Below are positions 1-7,531 of a DNA stretch of 15,593 nucleotides, in pieces. The DNA is from Proteiniphilum sp. UBA1403 (GTDB lineage: Bacteria; Bacteroidota; Bacteroidia; Bacteroidales; Dysgonomonadaceae): NCBI GenBank assembly GCA_002305715.1, contig DBQD01000036.1, positions 248,403 to 263,995 of the forward strand. Direction: 5' to 3'. Under the pieces are notes generated by a model. It did not search any database, was not told where the DNA came from, and was given only the letters and a program-made list of their open reading frames with translations. A program made the translations under genes and the position numbers. Numbering within the stretch: position 1 is the stretch's first letter; every line of letters begins with the position of its first letter.

Positions 1-603
1 GAGCAAGGGCATATGCAATGACAGGATGTCGCTACTCTGAAATAAATCGATGTTGCTGTAGGCTGTTATTACACCATACTCGCCTTCTTTACGCAGATCT
101 TCGTGCGTGAGTGAGGGTGAATAGGCATATACCGATAATTCAAAACCGCGTGCAATCTTGGCGACCATCTTGGCTACATTTCCAAAAGCATAGAGACCGA
201 GGCGTCGACCTTTGAGCTCACGACCAACAGAGCCATCAAACTGATTCCGCTGCATATAAATGATCAATCCAAATACCAGTTCGGCTACAGCATTGGCATT
301 CTGACCGGGTGTGTTCATGACACATATATTGTGGTCAGTAGCGGCTTCGAGATCCACATTATCGTACCCTGCACCCGCTCTAACTACAATTTTAAGGTTA
401 GGGGCTGCATCCATCACTTCCCGATCGATTATATCGCTTCGGATGATGACCGCATCCACCTCTTTTACCGCATCAAGCAACTCTGTTTTGTTGGTATAAT
501 TTTCTAGTTTGGTGAATACATGACCTGCCGATTCAATGATGTTCTGAATTTTCTGAACAGCTTGGGCAGCAAATGGCTTGCTTGTCGCTAGAAGTACCTT
601 CAT
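1..603 (-). CDS. serA: D-3-phosphoglycerate dehydrogenase (SerA-like), 3' part outside window
   Basis: Reading the minus strand from the ATG at 603 gives 201 uninterrupted codons to the window edge, so only the N-terminal part of a roughly 300-residue protein is present. The family oxidises 3-phosphoglycerate to 3-phosphohydroxypyruvate with NAD+, the first step of serine synthesis, in the cytoplasm. Visible support: the substrate-domain stretch VVRAGAGYDNVD (about residues 72-83), MNTPGQNANAVAEL (about 95-108), and the start of the Rossmann nucleotide-binding domain at GRRLGLYAFGNVAKMVAKIA (about 131-150). The usual GxGxxG dinucleotide loop is degenerate here (A-F-G-N-V-A, two glycines replaced by alanine). 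From memory, Bacteroides SerA also has alanine at the first position but keeps the last glycine. serC is not directly upstream, unlike the serC-serA order I recall in many Bacteroides. A related D-2-hydroxyacid dehydrogenase of other specificity is possible but less likely. Confidence 0.88.
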   Translation of the reverse strand, partial: MKVLLATSKPFAAQAVQKIQNIIESAGHVFTKLENYTNKTELLDAVKEVDAVIIRSDIIDREVMDAAPNLKIVVRAGAGYDNVDLEAATDHNICVMNTPGQNANAVAELVFGLIIYMQRNQFDGSVGRELKGRRLGLYAFGNVAKMVAKIARGFELSVYAYSPSLTHEDLRKEGEYGVITAYSNIDLFQSSDILSLHMPLL

Positions 604-646
604 ATTATTGTCTATTTAGTAAGATTCACCAAAATTGATAGGGTCA

Positions 647-673
647 CAAAAATACAAACTAATATCCAACAAA
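647..673 (-). promoter_or_regulatory. Candidate serA promoter (weak)
   Basis: On the minus strand, TATTTTTG at 654-647 matches the Bacteroidetes -7 consensus TAnnTTTG. A TTTG lies at 673-670, but the 15-bp spacer is shorter than the usual 19-21 bp, so the -33 assignment is doubtful. The implied leader to the serA ATG at 603 is about 40 nt. Confidence 0.35.
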
Positions 674-771
674 ACGCGAAATGAATGCAAAAAAATGGTG
701 CTCGTTCTAAATTTAAATCAGATATATCATTGAATCTTTGAATGCTATAGAATCTATAGAAATTGAGTAGG

Positions 772-804
772 ATCGATTTAAAACTATTTGTCGGGTAAAT
801 CGAT
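772..804. repeat. 9-bp inverted repeat overlapping recR promoter
   Basis: ATCGATTTA (772-780) and its exact reverse complement TAAATCGAT (796-804) are separated by 15 bp. The spacer contains the TTTG of the recR -33 box, and the right arm lies between the -33 and -7 boxes. The position is that of an operator; the binding protein is unknown. Confidence 0.5.
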
Positions 805-818
805 TCATCGTATCTTTG
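787..818 (+). promoter_or_regulatory. Promoter of the recR operon
   Basis: TTTG at 787-790 and TATCTTTG at 811-818 are separated by 20 bp, a very good match to the Bacteroidetes primary-sigma promoter TTTG-N(19-21)-TAnnTTTG. Transcription would start near 825, giving a leader of about 58 nt before the recR ATG at 883. Confidence 0.7.
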
Positions 819-882
819 CATAAGAGCTTGCTCTGCGCCATGTTCTCATTTTCTTACCTGCGCAGTTGTATAATTATTGACG

Positions 883-1515
883 ATGAACAGTCCCTATCCA
901 TCTACGTTACTTGAAAATGCAGTAAACGAATTTGCCAGACTTCCTGGAATTGGTCGAAAGTCGGCACTTCGATTAGTATTACACCTACTTCGACAGGAAG
1001 AGGGAGATGTGGCACGCTTCACCGAAAGCTTGATGAAGCTCAAGCAGGAGGTTCAATATTGTGCCTGCTGCCACAATATATCCGACACCGAAATATGCGC
1101 CATCTGTGCCGATAGGACACGCGACAACGGTGTGATTTGCGTGGTGGAGAACATCAAGGAGGTGATGGCCATTGAAAAAACCGTACAGTTCAAAGGGTTG
1201 TATCACGTATTGGGGGGTATCATCTCCCCAATTGATGGTATAGGCCCCTCCGATCTGGAAATTGCCAGCCTGGTGGAACGCGTAAAAGCCGGCGGTATAA
1301 AAGAGGTGATTCTGGCGCTGAGTGCCACCATGGAGGGTGACACTACCAACTTCTATATATTCCGCAAGTTACAACCTTTACAAACAAAAGTAAGCATTAT
1401 TGCCAGGGGTGTTTCCATTGGCGATGAGATTGAATATGCCGATGAGGTCACACTTGGACGCTCCATCTTGAACAGAACACCTTTTGATGAATCCTATAAA
1501 TTGCTATCGAAATGA
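883..1515 (+). CDS. recR: Recombination mediator protein RecR
   Basis: A 210-residue cytoplasmic RecR, which acts with RecO (and RecF where present) to load RecA on single-stranded DNA during gap repair. In order: a helix-hairpin-helix with RLPGIGRKSA (residues 19-28), a Cys4 zinc finger (C60-x2-C63 and C72-x2-C75), a Toprim domain from about residue 83 containing VVEN and LYHVLGG, and a C-terminal segment with DEVTLGRSILNRTP. The length is normal for the family. I place the start at ATG 883, because known RecR proteins begin MN-x-x-YPS; a TTG six bases upstream (877) is in frame but less plausible. The stop overlaps the next gene's start by 4 bases (ATGA), indicating coupled translation. It is the first gene of an operon running to fmt. 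Confidence 0.97.
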   Translation: MNSPYPSTLLENAVNEFARLPGIGRKSALRLVLHLLRQEEGDVARFTESLMKLKQEVQYCACCHNISDTEICAICADRTRDNGVICVVENIKEVMAIEKTVQFKGLYHVLGGIISPIDGIGPSDLEIASLVERVKAGGIKEVILALSATMEGDTTNFYIFRKLQPLQTKVSIIARGVSIGDEIEYADEVTLGRSILNRTPFDESYKLLSK

Positions 1516-2003
1516 AAGATATCACTGCAAACAAACTAATCACCTCCCTTAAAAGACATTACTTCGCAACAATCTTTGTACTAGGTATTCTTTTTGTGTT
1601 GGTGTTACTTCGTATTATACCATTTTCGGAAGGTGTTGTATCCGGTGGTGTTGTCATGGAGCGGTATGCCATCATGATCACCATCATTGTCATTCCGTTG
1701 GCACTGAAATTTTTTGCCGACAGGTTGAAGAAGATACAACGCCCACAGGAGCTGTCGAAGGCATGCGCCACATATCGAGGTTTATATTTCTTACGATTGC
1801 ATTCAATAGCTGCTGTTACACTCATGAACATTCTGTTGTTTGGATTTACCCGTAACGGCAACTTCGTGTGGCTTTCAGTGGTGTTGTTCATCATATTTTT
1901 GTTCTGCAAACCCTCAATCATAGAATTGACCGATCTCACTGAAATACCGGCAGTGGAGGATCAAATGCCGGAAGAACCCCAGAGCCCATTAGGAGATGAA
2001 TAA
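1512..2003 (+). CDS. Four-helix membrane protein of unknown function
   Basis: A 163-residue protein I cannot name. Four hydrophobic segments are visible at about residues 17-37, 52-68, 93-112 and 117-132, followed by an acidic, proline-rich C-terminal tail of about 30 residues (EDQMPEEPQSPLGDE). A basic loop between helices 2 and 3 (RLKKIQR) suggests that loop is cytoplasmic by the positive-inside rule. It would be an inner-membrane protein. The start overlaps the recR stop by 4 bases and its end overlaps the acetyltransferase start by 8 bases. From memory, a small membrane protein at this place between recR and a GNAT gene recurs in Bacteroides genomes, but no function follows from that. Confidence 0.85.
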   Translation: MKDITANKLITSLKRHYFATIFVLGILFVLVLLRIIPFSEGVVSGGVVMERYAIMITIIVIPLALKFFADRLKKIQRPQELSKACATYRGLYFLRLHSIAAVTLMNILLFGFTRNGNFVWLSVVLFIIFLFCKPSIIELTDLTEIPAVEDQMPEEPQSPLGDE

Positions 2004-2520
2004 ATTGCTTGAAAACAGAATCATCAGGCTGCGTGCTCCCGAGCCAGAGGATCTGGAACTGCTCTATAAGTGGGAGAATGACACCAGTATGTGGGAACAG
2101 GGTAATGCCAATGCTCCCTACTCACGTTTTAGCCTCAGGCAGTATCTAACGGAATCGAAACAGGATCTGTTTGTCGACAGACAAATGCGACTAATGGTGG
2201 TTTTAAAGGAACTGGGAGAGGTAATCGGGATGGTCGACCTGTATGATTTTGATCCCTTTCATCGACGTGCTGGGGTGGGTATTCTGATTGATGAGGAGCA
2301 TCGAAAAAAGGGGTATGGCGTGCAGGTACTTGAAATGCTGGAAGAGTATGCTTTCGAGTTCATCGCTCTTCATCAACTTTATGCTTTTGTTCCGGAAAGA
2401 AACAGGGCCAGCATGCAGTTATTCAAAAAGGCAGGGTATACACCTGCGGCCACATTGCATGAGTGGCTTCTACGTGGAGAGCGCTATGAAAATGTACAAG
2501 TTTGGCAAAAAATAAAATAA
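1996..2520 (+). CDS. GNAT-family N-acetyltransferase (RimJ/RimL/SpeG-like)
   Basis: A 174-residue GCN5-related acetyltransferase that would move an acetyl group from acetyl-CoA to an amine. The acetyl-CoA pyrophosphate loop R/Q-x-x-G-x-G/A is seen as RKKGYG (residues 103-108), after the beta-4 strand AGVGILID (92-99). The C-terminal N-x-x-S-x-x-x-F-x-x-x-G-Y motif is at 136-148. The N-terminal half (RIIRLRAPEPEDLELLYKWEND) resembles RimJ/RimL and SpeG proteins. Substrate unknown: a ribosomal protein N-terminus, spermidine or a small molecule are all possible. It overlaps the preceding membrane-protein gene by 8 bases and lies 4 bases before tsaC, so it is clearly part of the operon. Confidence 0.9.
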   Translation: MNKLLENRIIRLRAPEPEDLELLYKWENDTSMWEQGNANAPYSRFSLRQYLTESKQDLFVDRQMRLMVVLKELGEVIGMVDLYDFDPFHRRAGVGILIDEEHRKKGYGVQVLEMLEEYAFEFIALHQLYAFVPERNRASMQLFKKAGYTPAATLHEWLLRGERYENVQVWQKIK

Positions 2521-2524
2521 CGAT

Positions 2525-3088
2525 ATGCAAGAGGATATTAAAAAAGCGTGTGAGGTGATGCTACAGGGTGGAATTATTCTCTATCCCACCGACACCATCT
2601 GGGGTATTGGCTGTGATGCCACCAACGAGGAGGCTGTGAAGCGTGTATATGAATTGAAACAACGAGACGATAGCAAGTCGATGCTGGTGTTGCTCGACAA
2701 CCCTGCCAAGCTGCAGACCTATGTGCAGGAGGTACCTGACATTGCGTGGGATTTAATTGAGCTGACCGACAAGCCGCTTACTATTATCTACGACGGAGCT
2801 AAAAACCTGGCTTCCAATCTGATTGCAGAGGACGGCTCCATTGGTATCCGGATCACAAGCGAATCTTTTTCGAGTGAGTTATGCCGCCAATTTCGCAAAC
2901 CCATCGTCTCCACTTCTGCCAACATAAGTGGAGAAGCGGCTCCGGATAAATTTACCCATATATCAGACAAGATAAAAGAGGGAGTCGACTTTATCGTCGC
3001 CTACCGCCAGAAGGAGTCGACACCTGCGAAAGCGTCTGGTATTGTGAAGCTCGGTAAAGATGGCACCATTCATGTTATACGTAAGTAA
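2525..3088 (+). CDS. tsaC: Threonylcarbamoyl-AMP synthase (TsaC/Sua5/YrdC family)
   Basis: A 187-residue YrdC-domain enzyme. The family makes L-threonylcarbamoyladenylate from threonine, bicarbonate and ATP, the first step of t6A37 formation on ANN-decoding tRNAs, in the cytoplasm. Supporting motifs: YPTDTIWGIGCDA (20-32), the KxR loop KQRD followed by KSM (45-53), and STSANISG (129-136). The length fits the short single-domain TsaC/YwlC type, without the C-terminal Sua5 domain. It starts 4 bases after the acetyltransferase stop. tsaC and fmt in one operon fits a translation-quality theme. Confidence 0.93.
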   Translation: MQEDIKKACEVMLQGGIILYPTDTIWGIGCDATNEEAVKRVYELKQRDDSKSMLVLLDNPAKLQTYVQEVPDIAWDLIELTDKPLTIIYDGAKNLASNLIAEDGSIGIRITSESFSSELCRQFRKPIVSTSANISGEAAPDKFTHISDKIKEGVDFIVAYRQKESTPAKASGIVKLGKDGTIHVIRK

Positions 3089-3133
3089 ACTATTTGGTTT
3101 TTTTTGTCTGATGAACGTGTTTTTTCTTCTCAA

Positions 3134-4924
3134 ATGAAAATGAATGAATTATACAACCGGTTTCTACTTTGGCGTGATGCCCACATCAAAGAGCGTCATT
3201 TTTTGCTGTTCGTATGCTTCCTTGTGGGTATTCTTACCGCATTGGCTGCGTATGTATTGAAGATACTCATTCATTTCTTTCAGGTTTTTTTAACCGAAAA
3301 CTTTAGTCAGGTCAATCTCAATTTCTCTTACCTGCTACTACCCATTGTCGGCATCCTCATTGCAGGGTTATATGTAAAGTATATTGTGAAAGACGACATC
3401 AGTCACGGTGTAACCAAGATACTTTTTGCCATTTCTCAACGCAAGAGCCGCATCAAACCTCATAACATGTACTCCTCGCTGGTGGCCAGCTCTGTCACCA
3501 TTGGCTTTGGTGGTTCGGTTGGAGCAGAGGCACCCATTGTGCTCACCGGCTCTGCCATTGGCTCGAACTTGGGGAGGTTCTTTAAGCTGGAGCAACATAG
3601 CCTGATGATTCTGGTGGGTTGCGGTGCTGCAGGGGCGATTGCCGGCATTTTCAAGGCTCCAATTGCCGGTATTCTTTTTGTGATTGAGGTGCTGCTGCTC
3701 GACCTCACCATGTCATCTATCCTTCCTTTGCTGGTGACAGCCGTAACGGCTACCACCGTGTCATACTTGCTCAATGGCATGGGGGCTATGTTTGCCTTCT
3801 CACAGGTGGAACCCTTTACCCTTAATCGTATACCCTATGTGATTTTGTTGGGTGTACTCTGTGGATTCATCTCGCTGTATGTAATCCGCACCATGAGCTG
3901 GTGCGAAGATATATTTCATGGTTTACCCACCTGGAAGCGGTTTATGCTGGGTGGATTGATGCTTAGTGTAATGATTTTCTTTTTCCCACCACTTTTTGGT
4001 GAGGGATACAACACAATTGACACTCTGCTTGCTGGGGGCGACTTTTTCCATTCGCTCACCAACGAAAGTTTCTTTTATAACTTGGAAAGTCGCTGGGCGA
4101 TTGTCGTTTTTCTTATGTTGGTGCTTCTCTTTAAGGTGTTTGCTACCAGTGCCACCAACGGCGGAGGTGGTACCGGTGGAGTATTTGCTCCTACCCTATT
4201 TTTAGGCTGTATTGCCGGTTTTATCTTTTCCTATACACTAAATCAGCTGGGTTATTCGGTATACCTGCCTCATGAAAACTTTGCACTGATGGGCATGGCT
4301 GGGGTGATGGCCGGGGTGATGCATGCTCCGCTAACCGGCACCTTCCTTATTGCTGAGTTGACTGGTGGATATGAGCTGTTTTTACCGCTGATGATTGTCT
4401 CTCTGGTTTCCTACGGAACCATCCTGGTTTTTGAGAAGCATAGCATTTATGCCATACGTCTTGCCAAAAAGGGAGAATTGATTACTCACCACAAGGATAA
4501 AGCTGTGCTTACCTTCCTCAAGATTGAAGAGTTGCTGGAAAAAGATATCCCAACCGTACAGCCATGGATGACATTGGGAGATATGGTCAAGATCATCTCG
4601 AACTCAAATCGCAATATATTCCCGGTGGTGAACAACGAAGGAATTCTTCAGGGGTTGGTCATGATGAACGACATACGCAACATCATGTTCCGACCGGAAT
4701 TGTATGATCGCTTCACGGTGGAAAAATTCATGGTGGGTGCACCTGCAAAGGTGCTCATCAACTCCACCATGGAAGAGGCGATGGATAAGTTCGAAAACAC
4801 CAAGGCATGGAACCTGCCGGTGGTGAATGAGAAAGGTGTTTATATGGGTATTTTATCCCAATCGTCGGTATTCAATTCCTACAGGGAGGTATTGGTCGAA
4901 AACTATTCCGACTCAGACGAATAA
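3134..4924 (+). CDS. ClC-family chloride channel/transporter with CBS pair
   Basis: A 596-residue ClC membrane protein with about 450 residues of ClC core and two cytoplasmic CBS domains (about 460-590), which in this family sense nucleotides. Core motifs: GGSVGAEAP (126-134) with the gating glutamate E132, FKAPIAGILFVIE (173-185), GGGGTGGVFAP, and the pore tyrosine in SIYAIRLA just before the CBS linker. The serine motif GSGIP of E. coli ClC is replaced by the ISHGVTKIL region. Valine (V186) follows E185 where the E. coli antiporter has proton glutamate E203. I chose ATG 3134, giving MKMNELYNRFLLWRD, close to the N-terminus I recall for Bacteroides homologues; a TTG at 3104 would add 10 residues. 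About 45 bp of T-rich sequence separate it from tsaC, with no clear terminator or promoter. fmt starts 13 bases after its stop. Confidence 0.92.
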   Translation: MKMNELYNRFLLWRDAHIKERHFLLFVCFLVGILTALAAYVLKILIHFFQVFLTENFSQVNLNFSYLLLPIVGILIAGLYVKYIVKDDISHGVTKILFAISQRKSRIKPHNMYSSLVASSVTIGFGGSVGAEAPIVLTGSAIGSNLGRFFKLEQHSLMILVGCGAAGAIAGIFKAPIAGILFVIEVLLLDLTMSSILPLLVTAVTATTVSYLLNGMGAMFAFSQVEPFTLNRIPYVILLGVLCGFISLYVIRTMSWCEDIFHGLPTWKRFMLGGLMLSVMIFFFPPLFGEGYNTIDTLLAGGDFFHSLTNESFFYNLESRWAIVVFLMLVLLFKVFATSATNGGGGTGGVFAPTLFLGCIAGFIFSYTLNQLGYSVYLPHENFALMGMAGVMAGVMHAPLTGTFLIAELTGGYELFLPLMIVSLVSYGTILVFEKHSIYAIRLAKKGELITHHKDKAVLTFLKIEELLEKDIPTVQPWMTLGDMVKIISNSNRNIFPVVNNEGILQGLVMMNDIRNIMFRPELYDRFTVEKFMVGAPAKVLINSTMEEAMDKFENTKAWNLPVVNEKGVYMGILSQSSVFNSYREVLVENYSDSDE

Positions 4925-4937
4925 ATCAATTTCAATT

Positions 4938-5915
4938 ATGGATAAAAAGAGTTTGCGTATCCTGTTTATGGGTACTCCCGATTTTGCTGTTGAATCGCTG
5001 AAAGCATTAGTAGAAAACGGATACAATGTGGTGGGGGTTGTCACCATGCCCGATAAGCCTGCCGGAAGAGGATTAAAACTTCAACCTTCGGCAGTCAAAC
5101 AATATGCGTTACAACAGGGACTAACAGTTCTCCAACCAGAGAAACTGAAGGATGAGAATTTTCTTTCCGAGTTACAGGAATTGAAAATTGACCTGCAAAT
5201 TGTGGTAGCATTTCGCATGCTCCCGGAGGTGGTGTGGGCCATGCCTCCTCGGGGAACGTTTAATCTCCACGCTTCTTTACTACCTCAATACCGCGGTGCG
5301 GCGCCCATCAACTGGGCAATCATCAATGGGGAAAAAGAGACTGGTGTGACCACCTTCTTCCTTTCGCATGAGATTGATACGGGACAAATTATTTTCAGTG
5401 AAAAAACAGCTATACGCGAGGAAGATAATGCCGGCACACTGCACGACAGGTTGATGAAAATTGGTGCGAGACTAGTGCTGAAAACTGTTGATGCCATTAT
5501 CGAGGACAATTTGAAGCTTGTTCCGCAAGAAGAGTTGATTCCATCGGAGGCAATCTTAAAACCAGCCCCCAAATTACACAAAGAGACATGCCAGGTTAAC
5601 TGGAATCAATCGTCTGAAGAAATATTTAATTTTATTCGGGGACTAGCTCCTTACCCCACGGCATGGTCGGAATTGCACAGCGATGACCTGTCGGAGCCGC
5701 TTCGTTTTAAGTGGTATGCCTGTGAGATTGTGGCAAAAGAGAATAACTCAGTTACACCAGGCACCCTGATTACTGATCACAAAACCTATATTCAAATTGC
5801 AACGAAGGATGGATTTATTCGAATAACCGACCTGCAGCTGTCGGGTAAAAAGAAGATGGAAACAGTTGAGTTCCTTCGGGGAAACAAATTCCCCGAAAAA
5901 GCTCATTTCAGTTAA
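4938..5915 (+). CDS. fmt: Methionyl-tRNA formyltransferase
   Basis: A 325-residue cytoplasmic enzyme that formylates initiator Met-tRNA from 10-formyl-tetrahydrofolate. N-terminal Rossmann-like domain: ILFMGTPDFAVESL (8-21) and the MPDKPAGRG loop (37-45). Catalytic triad by homology: N109, H111 and D147, within FNLHASLLPQYRGAAPINWA and SHEIDTGQI. The C-terminal tRNA-binding domain begins near 205. I chose ATG 4938, because an upstream in-frame start at 4827 would overlap the ClC gene by about 100 bases with an N-terminus unlike Fmt. Last gene of the recR operon; it converges on the DUF3078 gene with a 6-bp gap. A 9-bp perfect hairpin lies inside its last codons. Confidence 0.96.
   Translation: MDKKSLRILFMGTPDFAVESLKALVENGYNVVGVVTMPDKPAGRGLKLQPSAVKQYALQQGLTVLQPEKLKDENFLSELQELKIDLQIVVAFRMLPEVVWAMPPRGTFNLHASLLPQYRGAAPINWAIINGEKETGVTTFFLSHEIDTGQIIFSEKTAIREEDNAGTLHDRLMKIGARLVLKTVDAIIEDNLKLVPQEELIPSEAILKPAPKLHKETCQVNWNQSSEEIFNFIRGLAPYPTAWSELHSDDLSEPLRFKWYACEIVAKENNSVTPGTLITDHKTYIQIATKDGFIRITDLQLSGKKKMETVEFLRGNKFPEKAHFS
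5875..5897. terminator. Perfect hairpin at 3' end of fmt, facing the DUF3078 gene
   Basis: TTCGGGGAA (5875-5883), loop ACAAA (5884-5888) and TTCCCCGAA (5889-5897) form a 9-bp GC-rich stem with a 5-nt loop. It ends 18 nt before the fmt stop and 25 nt past the stop of the convergent DUF3078 gene. Neither strand has a proper U-run after the stem, so it may be a transcript-stabilising or pausing element rather than a classical intrinsic terminator. Confidence 0.45.
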
Positions 5916-5921
5916 AAGGGG

Positions 5922-7475
5922 TTACCATTTATAGTTAAGTCCGAAGCTAAGTGTCTGATTAATCTGGAAGTATTTCCATTCTGGATCGGGTGGTACGTCG
6001 TCGTCAAATCGCATGTTCACATAAATGCGTGTGGAGAATGCGTTACTTAGTGCCATGTTCAGACTGTTTTCAAACTCCGTCATCACCTTGTTGTAACTCG
6101 TAAAGTATGTGAGACGAGAGTCCCATGTAACGTATCGTGTAATATCGTATTTAATGATAGACGTAATGGTAGAACCAATATCGAGTACCGATTTATCACC
6201 TTCCGGGATACCGTAACGTTTCACATCGACCAAGTCGTTGCCCACATATTTATAGTTCACAGAGATGGGTGATATGGCAAGGTCTAACTTAAAATTGCGA
6301 TGTCGCACTTTCTGCGATCGCTTATTGAGGTTATACTTCAAACCCACACCGGCATTCACATACAACGGCGCCAGAAATGCAGAGCGAAGATCGTTTGAGT
6401 TTGTAGGAAATGATTTGAATACTTGCGATTTGGCCTCTAGGTTTGTGGAGTAGGACCATCCTTTTAAGAAAGCATCCACACCAAAATCACCGTAATAACG
6501 AAGCAGGTCGTTACCAATGCGGTAACTCCGTACTGTGTCATCGGGTGCATTAAAAACCGACAAGCGCCATTCGAGTGTATTGTTAAAACGTACTTTATGT
6601 TTGTTGTAGTTCGCTCGAAGTACATGGTAACTATTAAAGTTCAGGTTGTTTGTTCCACCCTTGTGCCAGTTCTTGGAGAAGTAATTCTGTGCAAACTGGA
6701 AGGAGTGCTCACCAGAGCGAACCCAATACTTGCGACGGATGGTTGCTCCTTCTACACCGGGTTTCTGGAGTGAGAAGGCTGTCTCACTTTTTAACAACTC
6801 GCGGAAAGGATTGTAGGTCTCCCGTACTATCTCATCGCTATTGGCTGCGCTGGGTAGATTCTCAAAATCATAAATCGAATATTTTACCCGATCGGGATAT
6901 TGTCTATAATAATTTCGTCTCACCGTTTGAATAAAATCGGCATGTTCGAGTGCAGACTCAAATGTTTGGTCGGGCGAGAGAAGCGAATAAGTTACTGAGT
7001 CCTTTCGAAGTGGATAAAACGACAGATCACGGGGTAATATCTTGCCATTGAAGGTAATGGGCAAAAATAGAGGATTATAAAAGAGTGTGTCGCGGAAAGT
7101 TAAGTCTCGCATTGCGTCAACATCATAATAGTTGACAGGCAACCTTAGCGTACCGTTTTCACTTCTGACATAAAGTGAATCGAGTGGATTCCTGTATCGC
7201 AAGGAATCAACAACTGGTGTCACCTTCTTTGATTCAATTCTCTTTTCCTGACCCTGGGCAGTAACAACAGGCTGTTGCGGTTCCAATTCTTGAAGTAAGC
7301 CTGACAACTGGGTTTGTTTCTCTATTTGACGACTTATATCGGTCAAATTTCGTAAGATATCCAACGAGTCAGGATCCTGGAGTGTCACTGTCGAAAGATT
7401 GGTAACATTGGCAGTCACTGAAGTGACAGCTACCAATAAAGAAAATGTCAAAATAAGAGGGAGGAGTCTTTTCAT
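5922..7475 (-). CDS. DUF3078 outer-membrane beta-barrel-like protein
   Basis: A 517-residue exported protein. It starts with a signal peptide (MKRLLPLILTFSLLVAVTSVTA, about 1-22), then a region of about 220 residues I do not recognise, including Gln/Glu-rich sequence around 50-85. The DUF3078 signature is around FAQNYFSKNWHKGGTNNLNF (261-280). The rest is rich in alternating hydrophobic/polar strands typical of an outer-membrane barrel, ending in an aromatic residue (LNYKW), as barrel proteins often do. Homologues are frequent in Bacteroidota; no biochemical role is known to me. The start at 7475 is the ATG directly before the signal peptide. It is transcribed alone, convergent with the recR operon and divergent from lemA. 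Confidence 0.85.
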   Translation of the reverse strand: MKRLLPLILTFSLLVAVTSVTANVTNLSTVTLQDPDSLDILRNLTDISRQIEKQTQLSGLLQELEPQQPVVTAQGQEKRIESKKVTPVVDSLRYRNPLDSLYVRSENGTLRLPVNYYDVDAMRDLTFRDTLFYNPLFLPITFNGKILPRDLSFYPLRKDSVTYSLLSPDQTFESALEHADFIQTVRRNYYRQYPDRVKYSIYDFENLPSAANSDEIVRETYNPFRELLKSETAFSLQKPGVEGATIRRKYWVRSGEHSFQFAQNYFSKNWHKGGTNNLNFNSYHVLRANYNKHKVRFNNTLEWRLSVFNAPDDTVRSYRIGNDLLRYYGDFGVDAFLKGWSYSTNLEAKSQVFKSFPTNSNDLRSAFLAPLYVNAGVGLKYNLNKRSQKVRHRNFKLDLAISPISVNYKYVGNDLVDVKRYGIPEGDKSVLDIGSTITSIIKYDITRYVTWDSRLTYFTSYNKVMTEFENSLNMALSNAFSTRIYVNMRFDDDVPPDPEWKYFQINQTLSFGLNYKW

Positions 7476-7531
7476 ACTGATCTTTCTTCTTGTGGAAAAT
7501 TATATAAACCACCTTTCATTCATCCTAACGA

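Larger units (their letters stand above)
604..882. promoter_or_regulatory. Divergent serA/recR intergenic region
   Basis: This 279-bp AT-rich gap separates two divergently transcribed genes. It holds a good promoter for the recR operon, a weaker candidate for serA, a 9-bp inverted repeat over the recR promoter, and a tandem CTATAGAA repeat (745-752 and 754-761). A 69-codon minus-strand reading frame crosses it (612-821), but it covers both promoters and looks like chance. Confidence 0.6.

Noticed and set aside
612..821. 69-codon minus-strand reading frame ending 8 bp before serA
   Set aside because: It spans both divergent promoters and the operator-like dyad, begins in the recR -7 box, has no recognisable domain, and lies in AT-rich intergenic sequence where such frames arise by chance.
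4827..4937. N-terminal extension of Fmt by 37 residues
   Set aside because: It would overlap the ClC coding sequence by about 100 bases, and Fmt proteins start just before the ILFMGTPDFA motif, matching ATG 4938.
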